Assembly (NCBI GenBank): GCA_033725935.1 | Contig: MU867109.1 | Coordinates: forward strand, 186,001-250,000 | Direction: 5' to 3' | DNA: 64,000 nucleotides | Source of the DNA: Cladorrhinum sp. PSN259 | Lineage: Eukaryota; Ascomycota; Sordariomycetes; Sordariales; Podosporaceae | Shown: positions 53,218-63,867 of the stretch, piece after piece | Layout of the letters: each line of letters starts with the position of its first letter | How positions within the stretch are numbered: position 1 is the stretch's first letter | Made by a program: the position numbers and the translations under genes | The notes under the pieces: model-generated | Told to the model about the DNA's origin: nothing | The model's input: the letters and a program-made list of their open reading frames with translations, nothing else | The model's database searches: none

Positions 53218-55293
53218 TCACTTGCTTCTGTTATTCGTTCCTGCGAGTTTGGGATCCCCAAAGATGCTCTGGTTCTGCCCCATCTTTTCATCTTCTTCAT
53301 TCGGTATTGATGGTGCAGTAGCTGTCATGGGCGGTTGGTGTGCTTCTGGCCCAATCACCGTGATAAACCCACTTTCTCTCGTCGCCATAGTTTCTTCCTG
53401 CTGATCATCATCCTTGTTTTCCTCAGCCTGCTGCTCCTTGCTTAGTGTCTTCCTTCTTCGCCTTCCACTCCTGCCGTCTGAATGTTCCAGCGGCGCGGGA
53501 AAGCCAAGGCACTTCCAGCACCTCTTGCCAACAAACGGCCTCTCAAGGCTCCCGCAGTCCTGGCAATGCATTCCGCACAAGTACCGATCACAGCCAGATA
53601 TCCGACACGTCGGATTCCATCCACAGTCCTGACCCAAGTGCACCTGTCCGCACCGACACTTCTTCAGCCTGCACTCCTTCCCGCTGTGGCCCCGGATACC
53701 ACACATGCAACACCGCAAGCGGCAGGTCATCGCGTTCTTGTGCTTGAAGCTACCGGTCGCGTGCCCGTTACCACAATCACGGCGACAGGGGACACTGCAC
53801 CGGTCCGCGGTGTGGAAGGTAGGGAACGGCACGCACTTGCAGCGGTTCTCTCGAGCGACAGGACACGTCGGCGCAAAGTGTGGATTGCCGTGGTATCCAG
53901 GGCCTCGAGGGTCAAATTCGCTTCTGTGGAGGTCGTCCCTCTCGATGGACGTATACGCCTCGTCGAACGCAAACCGGCCGGGCGCACCGCAGAAACCACA
54001 GGGGGCACGACACTCCATGGTTGCGTGGTGCGCGTCTTTGCAGTTTTCGCAGGTTGGTTTCCATCGATCGATGTTAACACCCTTCTCCGGATCCGGACGG
54101 CCACGTGGGTTCATCTGCATAAACATGTCCTCAACGTGCCGCCGGCTCAAGCTCCGTCTTCTCGATCTCCTGTCCATCTCGGAAAGAGTCATGGTGGGGA
54201 AATACACCTCGTAGTTTTGGTGTCTATACGGTTCTGGGAGCTTCGCAACCGTGAAACCGCCCCATAGGCCCCATCGCGGTTCGCTCCTGCATCTCCGAGG
54301 CGGAAGCTTCGGCCGGTAACGGCTTCTACGTGGTCCAGGTTCCGAAAACAAGTCCAAGGAGCAACAAAAACGATTTTGCTCTCCCTTGATATTGAACCTG
54401 AGTATGAGCGTGATCTGATCTAGCATACCTCGCCGCGCCACGAAAGGAGGAGGGGGGAAGTTCGCTGGCCATGTAGGCAGGTGACTCCAGATGGCCACTT
54501 CGTTATTGATGGTCCAGTGCGTGTCATTCATTCCTCTTCTTGGCCCATGAAGCCCGCGGGTTTCCTGGTCAATGTACTTGCGGAAATGAGCAACTGAAGT
54601 ACCGCCATCATACAGTGGAAATACGTCACGCCTTTCAAGCTCTGACTGGAGGGACTGAAGGAGGGCGGCGTGGTCGTCCGTTATATGCTTGAGGCCTGCG
54701 ATTCGCTGACACTCCAACTTCAGGCGCAACAGTCGCTGTTTGCTTTTGCGGTCAATGTGAGATGAATCATCTAGCACACTGTCAAAATTAGCGGGGATCC
54801 GTGGTGGTCTCGTACGAGATATCCAAATTCTCAAGGCCGGATCATCATTTTCCATGTAATAGCGGGCCACGAGATGCAAAACCCGGTCATGTACAGTGGG
54901 AACGGTGTCGGCCTGTGTTCTAGGTGTGGGTGAAGAAAAGACCAGGCTTTCGAGCAAACAAAAATCTGCGGCCAGCTTGGAGGAGGGAGTATCGAAGGGG
55001 GGCCGAGAGTTATAGGGAAAGAACTTGGGGATGTTGGGAGCGCCAAGAAGAGGAAGACGGGAGAGCTGTGTGTGGTATCTCACAGTTTCCGAGGAGGGGC
55101 TCATGATCTCTGACATGAGTCGATGCGCTAGGATGTCGCGGGCAGTAATTCTGCGGTGCTCATACTTATGCAAGTCTCCGTAGGTGTGCACCATGTCGAC
55201 AGGGTAGTGCCGTTGTGATGATATGATGGGTCCATCTGGCGGGTGGTCCGCCTCGATAGAAGGCGCTGCCATAGCGCTTGTCCGCTGGATCAT
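53218..55293 (-). CDS. CCHC zinc-knuckle Cys/His-rich protein
   Basis: 691 residues from the ATG at 55293 (MIQRTSAMAAP); the ATG at 55272 (MAAPSIEAD) is an equally good start. The frame continues to 55431 through a GTG only. Residues 1-400 are helical and Arg-rich, with no domain I know. The C-terminal part is strongly Cys-rich. CENCKDAHHATMEC is a perfect CX2CX4HX4C zinc knuckle, then CRAPCGFCG, then CKCVPFPTFHTADRCSVPC and CCMCGIRGHSGKEC, a second CCHC knuckle. CRCGQVHLGQDCGW and CGMHCQDCG...CWKC follow. The tail is Arg/Lys and Gln-rich. Such knuckles usually bind single-stranded RNA or DNA. No retrotransposon domains accompany it, so a domesticated Gag is possible but unproved. A foldback element lies 214 bp upstream. 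Confidence 0.78.
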   Translation of the reverse strand: MIQRTSAMAAPSIEADHPPDGPIISSQRHYPVDMVHTYGDLHKYEHRRITARDILAHRLMSEIMSPSSETVRYHTQLSRLPLLGAPNIPKFFPYNSRPPFDTPSSKLAADFCLLESLVFSSPTPRTQADTVPTVHDRVLHLVARYYMENDDPALRIWISRTRPPRIPANFDSVLDDSSHIDRKSKQRLLRLKLECQRIAGLKHITDDHAALLQSLQSELERRDVFPLYDGGTSVAHFRKYIDQETRGLHGPRRGMNDTHWTINNEVAIWSHLPTWPANFPPPPFVARRGMLDQITLILRFNIKGEQNRFCCSLDLFSEPGPRRSRYRPKLPPRRCRSEPRWGLWGGFTVAKLPEPYRHQNYEVYFPTMTLSEMDRRSRRRSLSRRHVEDMFMQMNPRGRPDPEKGVNIDRWKPTCENCKDAHHATMECRAPCGFCGAPGRFAFDEAYTSIERDDLHRSEFDPRGPGYHGNPHFAPTCPVARENRCKCVPFPTFHTADRCSVPCRRDCGNGHATGSFKHKNAMTCRLRCCMCGIRGHSGKECRLKKCRCGQVHLGQDCGWNPTCRISGCDRYLCGMHCQDCGSLERPFVGKRCWKCLGFPAPLEHSDGRSGRRRRKTLSKEQQAEENKDDDQQEETMATRESGFITVIGPEAHQPPMTATAPSIPNEEDEKMGQNQSIFGDPKLAGTNNRSK

Positions 55294-55506
55294 ATGGTCC
55301 GTATAAGCGAGTTGAAAGAGTGACGAACGAGTGGTTGCCCGTTCTCCCGTTGAAGGTGCAACGTTATCGACAACCTGGCACCCCGGACATCGATCGCCAA
55401 GAGTATGGGGTAAAGAACGGCTACCCCGCACGCTCCATACCTCTGCAGATCATCGAGACCCTTGTCGAATTTGGGGTAGAAAAGGGTTGGAGAACCACTG
55501 AACGTG

Positions 55507-55992
55507 GCACGCGGCCGACAAAATAATGCGCACTCACAAACAACCCTATGTTATTACAACTTGGCCAAAAATCAACCTTTTGAGCCAATTTTTATTGCAA
55601 TTGAAGCCTTTTTACAATTAATCGATTTCTATTAATAAATGGTTAAAGCGATCCCCCAGATTTTCAAGGAGTGTTTGGAATTAGAAGGAGGACTTACTGG
55701 GCATTGAATTAGAGCAGTTTTGTATGGGGATCGCTAAGAAAGTCGCTCTTTGGTAGTGGTGGTTTGGTGGGGCAAAGGAAGTCGGGTGGTGTACCAGAAC
55801 AATTGAACCCATCAATCAACCCAACCGTAATTAATCAAATTAATTGCTAAAAAGTCGCTTTTCGTAATAGAAATCGATTAATTGTAAAAAGGCTTCAATT
55901 GCAATAAAAATTGGCTCAAAAGGTTGATTTTTGGCCAAGTTGTAATAACATAGGGTTGTTTGTGAGTGCGCATTATTTTGTCGGCCGCGTGC
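55507..55992. mobile_element. Foldback element with 128-bp perfect inverted repeats
   Basis: The arm at 55507-55634 (starts GCACGCGGCCGACAAAATAA) is the exact reverse complement of 55865-55992 over all 128 bp. The loop is about 230 bp and holds a second, short inverted pair (AGCGATCCCC / GGGGATCGCT). GTG flanks both ends (55504-55506 and 55993-55995), a possible 3-bp target duplication. There is no ORF of note. It is a non-autonomous MITE or foldback type. Perfect arms imply a young insertion or gene conversion. Confidence 0.85.
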
Positions 55993-56899
55993 GTGGAAAG
56001 TCTACGGCGTGAAGGCTTTGTTGATTGTATACCAAAGCCAATCAAGAAGAGTTTAAAATAAAAGAGGGGTTTTATTCTTGCTATAAATACCAGTCAAAAG
56101 ACCAAACTTCTTTCATAGTTTGGATGGCCTTCGTTCGTGGCTGAAACCATCTGGAATACCTGGTATGGGGAATGGAGGATAGAAGGTCAAAGTGGTTCGG
56201 GTTTTGTTGTACGCTTCAGTTCGTGTCGTCGCCAACTCGACCTGCACTTTTTCGGATGGTCTCTTCCAGAACTCACACCGACACAGGTCGTCCAAATTAC
56301 TACTACTTATACGCCGACTAGATACAGGATATGAGAATTATACTATCATATTCAAAGATTAGGGACAATTAAAAAAAAAAAATTGAGTTTTCAAGCCACA
56401 AAGGCAACCACTTTAAAAAAACACATACGCAAAGCATAATGAAAGTCATTGGCTTCATTCATTCTTTAACAGATTTTTAGGTACCAACAACTCCAAGTTA
56501 ACTTTACCTATGTAGGGCTGAACAAAAGCTCTGCCGAGATACCGTCTCTCTTCATCATCATCTTCATCCGGACGCCCAAGAACATCCTCCAGATTCTGCT
56601 CGTCCACTTCAGCATCAATGCTGGTTTTGCGGAAGGAATGGATTTGATGATGGAGTAGCTGGGCTTACATGTACCTCCGCAACCGGAGCCCGAGTGAGAA
56701 AGTCAAGCGATGCAGCATCCATCACCAACGGGACAATAAAGTATGGCGACATCACACCCCTACTGTTATTATCACCGCCGCCACCTTTAGTAATCTAATG
56801 AAGTTGACATTAGAAAAGTAGCTGACTATATGCCAAAAAAAAAAAAAAGTTATCTAAATTCATCACCAAAAATCCCCACAAAACACACTGTGACAGGTC
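55993..56899. other. Intergenic with coding-like fragments
   Basis: Minus strand, about 56665 down to 56478, reads in one frame SFRKTSIDAEVDEQNLEDVL...YLGRAFVQPYIGKV, then a stop. Just upstream another frame begins at an ATG at 56752 (MSPYFIVPLVMDAASLDFL). Both look protein-like, but no splice join keeps frame for both, so this is at best a relic or an exon of an unrecognised gene. The GMC gene's 3' end follows. Confidence 0.35.
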
Positions 56900-58829
56900 T
56901 CACTCACTCATTCCACCTCCATGTGCTAGATCCTCCAAAATCATATCAGCCGCCTTTTCCGCAATCGCGTAAACGGTAGACTGCAGGTGCGCACTAATAT
57001 GAAGAGGCATCACGCTGGCATCAACAACCCTGAGAGCCCGGACTCCATACACCCTCAATCGATGGTCCACGACACCCGCCTCCCTCCCTGCACGTCCTCC
57101 CATTGAGCAGGTGCCCACTGGATGCCAATCCGTAACAGTATTCTTAACAATCCACTCGCGGAGCTCCTCATCATCATCATCCATCGTCTTCACCGCTGAA
57201 GCGGGTGGCTCAACCGGACCTCGTACAATGTTACTCAAAGGCTTTGTGCTACAAATCTTTTGCGCAAATTTTACCCCGTGCATCATGATCTCAAAGTCCA
57301 GTTCTCCGTGCGCACCGGTATAGTACTGAGGGTCGATGACTGGGGGAACTGATGCCGTGGACTTGGACCCGTCATCGCTGGCGCGAATGTGAATTGATCC
57401 TCTGGAAAACGGGTACTGCAGCATCTGCATCATGGAACCGTACCTTCGTTTGTCGGTGGCAGGGTCAGGTGCGAATGATGGGTTCCATCTTCCTAGATCA
57501 AAGGCAAATTCAACCTGCCCGAGTTGAGTATTGGGGGCGAATCGGTTTACAAGAATTGGGCCGTGGTCGGAACTGAAGCAGGTGAGGTCTTCAGATCGAG
57601 AAAAGAGGTCTTTGACAGCTTCAGGAGATGTGAGCCGCGAAACAGGTAGATAGGCCATCGAACAAGGCAGCATGCTTAGAGGGCCGGAGAACTCGGTCTT
57701 GTACTGCTTGTAGGCGATGGCGGCAATTTCCTCCTTCAGCAAATCCTCTGGCTGTGGCAGCTTGGGATCAACTTCAAAGATGAGTGGAAGCACTTTTTGA
57801 CATTGTTAGAAAGCAGACCGGGCCAAAAAGGTGATTTGGAATCTTACTGATATGCTCTTGAAGGTTCTCTCCAACTTTCGGGAGGTCGACCTTGACGCGG
57901 ATTCCGGCAGCCGACAAGACTTCAGGGTTGCCGATGCCAGACAGTTCAAGAAGTTGGGGCGAATTTACACTTCCACCAGACAAAATGACTTCTCGACTGA
58001 CAGATGCAACAAACTCTCCGTTTCCGTGGGTAAATCGAACTCCAGTTGCAGTCCACTCGGCGGCGGGATCGGATTTATCGAGAATGACCTCTTGCGCGAG
58101 TGCTTGCGTCAAGACGTGGAGGTTTGATGGCTTCGACCTGAGGTAATGGGCTGCGTAAGAACGAGTGCTATCCTTGGCGTTTATAGAACAGATGGTAGTC
58201 CAGACCCCAACGTTATTTCCAGAAACGTGTGCTGGGTTTGATGGTATACCGAGCTCATTCAGTGTAGCGTGCCAGAATGCGTGCGAAGGGGAGAAGTCTC
58301 GGGTGTAGGAGACGTTAATAGGGCCGTCTTTACCGAGGAATTCCGATGGCCCGTTGTAAGTCGTTTGATGAAGGTCCTTGGACGCGGGAGGGGGCGGATG
58401 GAAAGTCTCGGACTTCTTGAAGTACGGCAGCAAGGATTCCCAACCCCAGCCGGGATTTCCTAGTTCCTCCCAGGCATCGTAGTCTTCTTTGCTCGCACGA
58501 TTCCATGTCATAAAGTTCAGCGCACTGGATCCGCCAACCACCTTTCCTCTGTTCCATGGGATCTTCCTGCCGCCAAGTCCAGGCTGAGGCACTGTCTCAA
58601 AGCGCCAATCAAGAGGACCTCCAAGTGACCGGCCAGAATATCCTGGGATATCAATGTCCTCAATCCCATCTCCCTTGTCGCCCGCTTCGAGCACGCCAAC
58701 CGTAAGCGCGGGGTTTTCAGCAAGACGTACTGCAACAGCAAGTCCCGCAGTCCCCCCACCGACGACGATGTAGTCAAAGCGGCGAGCAACAAATGCTTCT
58801 GCTGGCGTGTGTTCAGTCTGAGTTGCCAT
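56900..58829 (-). CDS. GMC family FAD oxidoreductase
   Basis: Proposed CDS complement(join(56900..57792, 57848..58829)), 624 residues. The 55-bp intron is GTAAGA...AAAAAG and keeps frame (A|TG). Domains in order: the FAD-binding fold VVGGGTAGLAVAVRLAE; GRKIPWNRGKVVGGSSALNF; the second GMC signature SVNSPQLLELSGIG; then ENLQEHI; and the C-terminal catalytic block WHPVGTCSMGG...VVDASVMPLHISAHLQSTVY, with the active His. There is no signal peptide, so intracellular. GMC enzymes oxidise alcohols, sugars, choline or aromatic alcohols; this one resembles the larger fungal group often called glucose-methanol-choline oxidoreductases, and the substrate is not evident. It is divergent from a purine/cytosine permease gene with 766 bp between ATGs, so co-regulation is possible. 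Confidence 0.93.
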
Positions 58830-59595
58830 TGTAGATTTGTGTCTGATTCGGGGTTCTCTCAGTCGTAGTTAATTTTTTGGAGATTTCAAATGGGTGCCGT
58901 TCCAGGTTGTTTTATGTGCATGAGGATCGCTTGATGGTGGGGGGTTACAGCGAGGCTTCACGGCTCTGCTGCCTGATCGAGCATTGTCCACAAGAAAAGG
59001 TCTACAAAACAATTCGGAAGGTTGTCACTTCCTATTGGCCGATAGACTGCCTTAGCGTTTTGCAACAATCCCATCAGCACCGATTCGCTTCGGCAGTGTT
59101 CAACTGTTCGATTGGGACATGCAAGCTCAGACTTGTTGGATGTCACATTGGCTGCATAAAGCACTGCCAATAGTGTCTTTGTCATGCCTAAGCACAGGGT
59201 AAGAACTATAACCAAACGAGAAATGCCCGTTATCTCCCCCTGTTGCGGTTGCAGAAAGTGCTTGGTGTCACAGTGACTATCAACCAACTGCGTAAAAGAG
59301 GCGTTGATCTTGGGTGTATACCCCGCACGTTCAAGCGCAACAATATCCCGAAACACCATACAAAAAAAAGTGGTGTGGTTGCGTTCTGGTTGGCAGACCC
59401 GATAAGCCATGGCGTTATATTTCCTGGAACATTTGCGTGATGTCTCGAGCCGGTACCAGCTCCCACGCTCTTTCGTGGCTCACCGCCGGAACCCTATGGT
59501 TCTAATGATATAAAGTCCGGCGTATAGTGCATTCTTGTTGACAGACCAGCTTTACTGCTCCTGATTTGGCCTCAAGCTCTTTGATATGAAGCAAA
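58830..59595. other. Divergent promoter, GMC gene and purine permease
   Basis: 766 bp between the two ATGs; no third gene. TATAAA at 59509-59514 suits the permease. Short minus-strand ORFs here look random. Confidence 0.55.
59509..59514 (+). promoter_or_regulatory. TATA box of the permease gene
   Basis: TATAAA, 82 bp upstream of the ATG at 59596. Confidence 0.5.
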
Positions 59596-61201
59596 ATGAC
59601 TTCGGCAGATCTTGAGAAACAGGCCGCCGAAGTGGCAGCAGATGCAACCGCAAAGAGCATCGATGCATCTGACGGTGAACCCAACGCCACCACCCCAACA
59701 CCTCATATTCAAGTCCCGCCACTTTTCACAAGAATCAATGACTTCCTTGACAGGCTCCATGGCTTCGAAGCCCGCGGCATCACGCGGGTCCTCCCAGAGG
59801 AGCGGAACCCTCCTTCAATGATGGATGACGCTCAGGTCTTTATTATGTGGTTCAGTGCCAACATATCGGTCAATAACCTCACTGCTGGTATTCTGGGTCC
59901 CTTGGTATTTCAGCTGGGATTTCTCGACAGTGCCATGTGCGCCGTTTTCGGTGCGCTCCTCGGCAGTGCTTCGACAGCCTACATGAGTATTTGGGGGCCC
60001 ATATCTGGAAATCGCACCATGGTAAGAAATCTCTCCGACACTCCTTAGTAGCGGCCGCTCTCTGACAATTTTTTTGTAGGTTGTATGTCGATACTTCATG
60101 GGATACTGGCCGTCCAAGATTCCCACCTTCCTGAATATCGTCCTCATGGTCGGCTACGTCACCTTGAGCTTCATCATTGCTGGTCAGATGTTTTCAGCAA
60201 TCAGTGGCGGCACCCTCTCAATCGCAGTCGGGATTGTCGTTTCGTTTATTGTTGTTTGGGGTGTAGCATTCTTTGGGATGCAAGTGTTCCACCACTACGA
60301 AAGATGGAGCGTAATTCCCCAGCTCCTTGTCCTTTTCGTCCTGGTCGGTTGCGCGGGCCCGTATTTCGATACCTCTAGCAAGTCTCAGGGGGAAACAGCC
60401 ACCATTGCCGCCAATCGCCTCTCATTCTTGAGTCTGTGTCTATATGTACCCGGGTCTTGGGCCGCTGCCGCTTCGGATTATTACGTTTACTATCCCGAAA
60501 AGACATCACGACTCAAGGTCTTTCTGCTCACACTTTTCGGTCTCTGGACGTCATTTTGCTTCGTCTATATGCTCGGTATTGGACTGGCAAGCGGTATCCC
60601 CAATCATACCGCTTGGTCCGAAGCCAACAACATCTCCGTTGGAGCGCTTGTGGTCGCAGGCTTTGGGCCGCTTGGGGGATTCGGAAAGTTTTGCGCCGTC
60701 ATTGTTACGATGGGAATCATCGCCAACAGCATTCCAGGAACTTATTCAGCAGCTTTAGGTTTCCAGGTGCTGGGTCGCTGGTTCAAGATTGTGCCTCGGT
60801 GGTTGTGGTCCAGCTTTATCAACGTGGTCATGCTCGTTCTGGCCCTTGCGGGACGCGAAAATCTGGTGGTTTTGTTCCAGAACTTTCTAGCCCTCATGGG
60901 GTATTGGGTTGAGTTTATGATATTGATTGTTGGTCTTGAGCATGTCGTGTTCCGCAGAAACATAGGGTTTGATTGGTCGCGGTGGGAAGACAAGTCATAT
61001 TTACCTATTGGACTGGCTGCCTTTGCTGCTTTCTTGTTCGGTTGGGTTGGAGCCGTCCTGGGCATGTATCAGGCGCTTTACATTGGGCCTCTTGCAAAAC
61101 TGTCTGGAGGTTCGGATGTCGGTGTCTGGGTGGGCTGTGGGTTTGCGTTGGTTACATTTGTGCCGCTGAGATGGCTGGAACTTCGGCTTATCGGTCGTTA
61201 A
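59596..61201 (+). CDS. Purine-cytosine permease (FCY2-like, NCS1)
   Basis: Proposed CDS join(59596..60021, 60080..61201), 515 residues. The intron is 58 bp (GTAAGA...TTTGTAG), phase 0. The N-terminus is cytosolic and acidic and ends FEARGITRVLPEER, a conserved entry into the first helix. About 12 membrane helices follow. Family motifs: FIMWFSANISVNNLTAGILG; MSIWGPISGNRTMVVCRYFM; WGVAFFGMQVFHHYERW; SWAAAASDYYVYYPEKTSR; NSIPGTYSAALGFQVLG; and MGYWVEFMILIVGLEHVVFR. It is the nucleobase:cation symporter-1 family, plasma membrane, importing cytosine and purines with protons in known members. It is divergent from the GMC gene and convergent with the amino-acid permease 147 bp downstream, giving a small transport/metabolism block. 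Cargo is inferred. Confidence 0.94.
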
Positions 61202-61348
61202 GTGCGAGAGCTGATCTTGGTTGCGCGCGTGTTTGTTTCATAACCTTTTGGGCTGTAGTATTAACGCTATGAAATTCAATCGCTATTGCATATCATATGG
61301 CTGTTATAATCGTATCATTAGTCATACCCGAAAGGTTTGAGAGCAGGA

Positions 61349-63193
61349 TCAATCCCAGATCCAGCTGATTGCTCGTATCCATCCCTTCGTCTTCCCTTCA
61401 GGTTCGTAGTTGACAAAGTCTTCTGCTTGCTGGAAAGCATCTTCGAGGGGGATTTCATCAAGGGAGACGATCTTAGTCTTGCGGAAATACTTCCAGAACA
61501 GATAAGCCGTCAAAACAATAGGGATGTCACTGAATTTGTCAGCGGTGCTTGAGAATTCAGCTCAGGAGTAACTTACAGATATGATGAAACAAACTTAGCG
61601 GCATTCCAATTTCCCTGGGTAAAGACGCCGAAACCGCTCGTAAATAGAATCACGATGCACGTAAAAAGTGCCGTAGGTGAGCTGTATGCTGTAACTTCGT
61701 GAGTGGTTCAAATCTTCCCAGACAAGGAAGGGTAGCTTACCAGTCCACCAGTTGTGCCATGGGAGCCTGTTGCGGTCAATTCCTTGTTTTCTCATAGCCT
61801 GAAGCAACCTCATGTGGTTGAACAAGATTGCTGACCATGAAACCAGAACACCGGCTGCGGTCAAAGAGACGAGCCACCAAAAGACGGTTATAGCACCCTC
61901 TGAGAGGCTCATGAAGCTGAGAAACATGAACGCAGTAAACAGGAGCACACACATATAGGGCGTACCCCACGAAGTTGTGCGCAAAAAGATCTTGGGAGCC
62001 TGTCCCTTTAAAGCCAACCCGTACAAGACACGAGTGCCAGCAAGCAAGCTCTGATTCGAAGCCGACCAAGCTGAGGTAATCACAATGGCGTTGACCACAG
62101 ATGGAATAGCTTTTATACCCGCAGCCTGAGCAGCAATCACAAAAGGACTCTGTGTCACCGTATCCCCAGACCCATCGAGCCGCTCGTCATTGCTCGGAAC
62201 CAGCATACCAACCACCAAAACTGCCAACAAATAAAACAGCAAAATTCTCACAAACACCCTCTTTACAGCCCTCGGAATTGCCCTCCTCGGGTTCCGCGTC
62301 TCCGCAGCAGCCATAGCCAAACTCTCGACGCCTGCAAACGAAAACACCGCGCCAGTCATCACGGCCCAGAACCCCAGAAACTTTCCCCAATCCCCGGTTG
62401 TGATATACTCAACAAAGGGTCCCGGATCCTGCCAATACCGAAATCCAATCCTCTCCGTGCCCGGGACGCCTCCCAAGTTGATGACCAACCCCATAATAAT
62501 CAAGAAAACAACCAGCATGATCTTTAGCAGGGCGAAAACAAACTCCACCTCGCCGAATACCCTAACAACCGTCATGCCCACCCCGGCCGTAGCGACGATA
62601 AATACAGCAATAACAGCTACTACATTCAGGTCCTTATTCCAGAACTTGGCCAATACGCAAATCGCTGTCGCCTCGCTCGGTATACTCAACAGGTTCCCAT
62701 ACACCAAATTCCAACCAATGGCAAAACCAAGTGCCGGATCAACCAGAAACTCGCTGTGCCTCACAAACGAACCCGTAACAGGCATGAGGGCCGCTACCTC
62801 TCCCAGCGCAAACTGAACAGAGCACACGACGAGACCAATCATGAAGTAGCCCAGCAGCGCGCCTAATGGACCTCCCATCTGCACGGCACCGCCTAAGCCC
62901 AGGAACAAACCCGTTCCAATTGACCCGGCGATACCCAGCATGGAAAGGTGACGCTGGTCCAGACCGCGGCGGAGGGAGGTTGATTCCGTCCGGGAGAGGA
63001 GGTCTGCGTTTTGAGTTGTTGGGTTATGCGCGGTCCCATTTTCGATTTCGCCATCTTCTTCTTCTGATGAACGTGGTGAATGAACTGCGGCGGTTGGTGA
63101 GGTGGGGAGAGTTCCGTATGGGTAGCCCCCGCCTCCACCGGAGCCGCCGGTGGTGGTTGTGACGGCGGGAGGGGATTTGATTGTGATTGCCAT
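61349..63193 (-). CDS. Amino-acid permease (yeast AAT/GAP-like)
   Basis: Proposed CDS complement(join(61349..61529, 61577..61688, 61741..63193)), 581 residues. The introns are 52 bp (GTAAGC...GTTACAG) and 47 bp (GTAAGT...AAATTCAG), and all joins keep frame. The cytosolic N-terminus is Gly- and Ser-rich (GGSGGGGGYPYG). The core starts LDQRHLSMLGIAGSIGTGLFL, the first helix of the yeast-type amino-acid permease family. GSFVRHSEFLVDPALGFAIG, FAGVESLAMAAAETRNPRRA and WSASNQSLLAGTRVLYGLA follow in order. About 12 helices total. Exons 2 and 3 supply the last helix (YSSPTALFTC... and DIPIVLTAYLFWKYF). Plasma-membrane H+/amino-acid uptake is the family role; which amino acid is not clear. Convergent with the purine permease. 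Complete, with no breaks. Confidence 0.93.
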
Positions 63194-63774
63194 TTTGATG
63201 TGCCAAGAAAGAGAATCAGTCCGAGCTTGGACTCGAAAATCAAGGAGCTGATGCGTATGCTACCTGGTTGACATTCTTTGGTGTTGTTTTAGAAATAAAT
63301 TGCAGTCTATGTGTGAGTCAGGCTGTGGTTGGTATCGCGAAAAAAGAGCGGTGGAACTTTGATCTGACGCAACAGGAAGTTGGTATGCCGCGACGCAGCA
63401 ATTCACTAATAGAGACCCACTTTTGATGTTGGGAGTTCAAACAGTTTTTTTTAGGTTCCTGGTAGTTTGATGGATTGGTTATCACGTGGCTTGACATGAA
63501 AGCCGAAAAAGTGTGGTGTTTCTTAGGAAATGCTCAAACTCAAAAATTGCACCATAGGTTATGGTTCTGAGACCATGGCGATGTGACGGAAACGTGGATG
63601 TCAACCCCAACCCTGCTCCGATGAAGACCGACTACATGACCGTTGACTATCTATCGCACAACGAAAAAAAGGTTTCGCCGGCGACAAAACAAAAAAAGCG
63701 AATGGAATGGTGGTTGAAACTGCGGATTTAGACATACTGAATTAAATACAAAAAAAAGCAAAAAATTAATGAGA
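63194..63774. other. Intergenic up to the tRNA
   Basis: Promoter of the amino-acid permease, then the A-rich region that is the minus-strand T-rich terminator of the tRNA. No gene seen. Confidence 0.5.
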
Positions 63775-63867
63775 CTCGGATACCGGGAGTCGAACCCGGG
63801 GCTGTTGAGAGAACATATCACTTCTGAGAAGTGAGAGTCAACGATGTTACCGCTACACCATACCCGA
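63775..63867 (-). tRNA. tRNA-Glu (CTC) with 22-nt intron
   Basis: On the minus strand the acceptor TCGGGTA pairs with TATCCGA. The D arm is GTGTAGCGGTAACAT. The anticodon stem GTTGA pairs with TCAAC around a loop CTCTCA...C, anticodon CTC. The T arm is CGGG-TTCGACT-CCCG with one further pair. A 22-nt intron (63810-63831) follows position 37. T runs downstream serve as the Pol III terminator. It appears intact. Confidence 0.92.

Noticed and set aside
55294..55431. N-terminal extension of the zinc-knuckle protein
   Set aside because: It is open only from a GTG, and a stop lies just before it; ATG starts at 55293 or 55272 are adequate.
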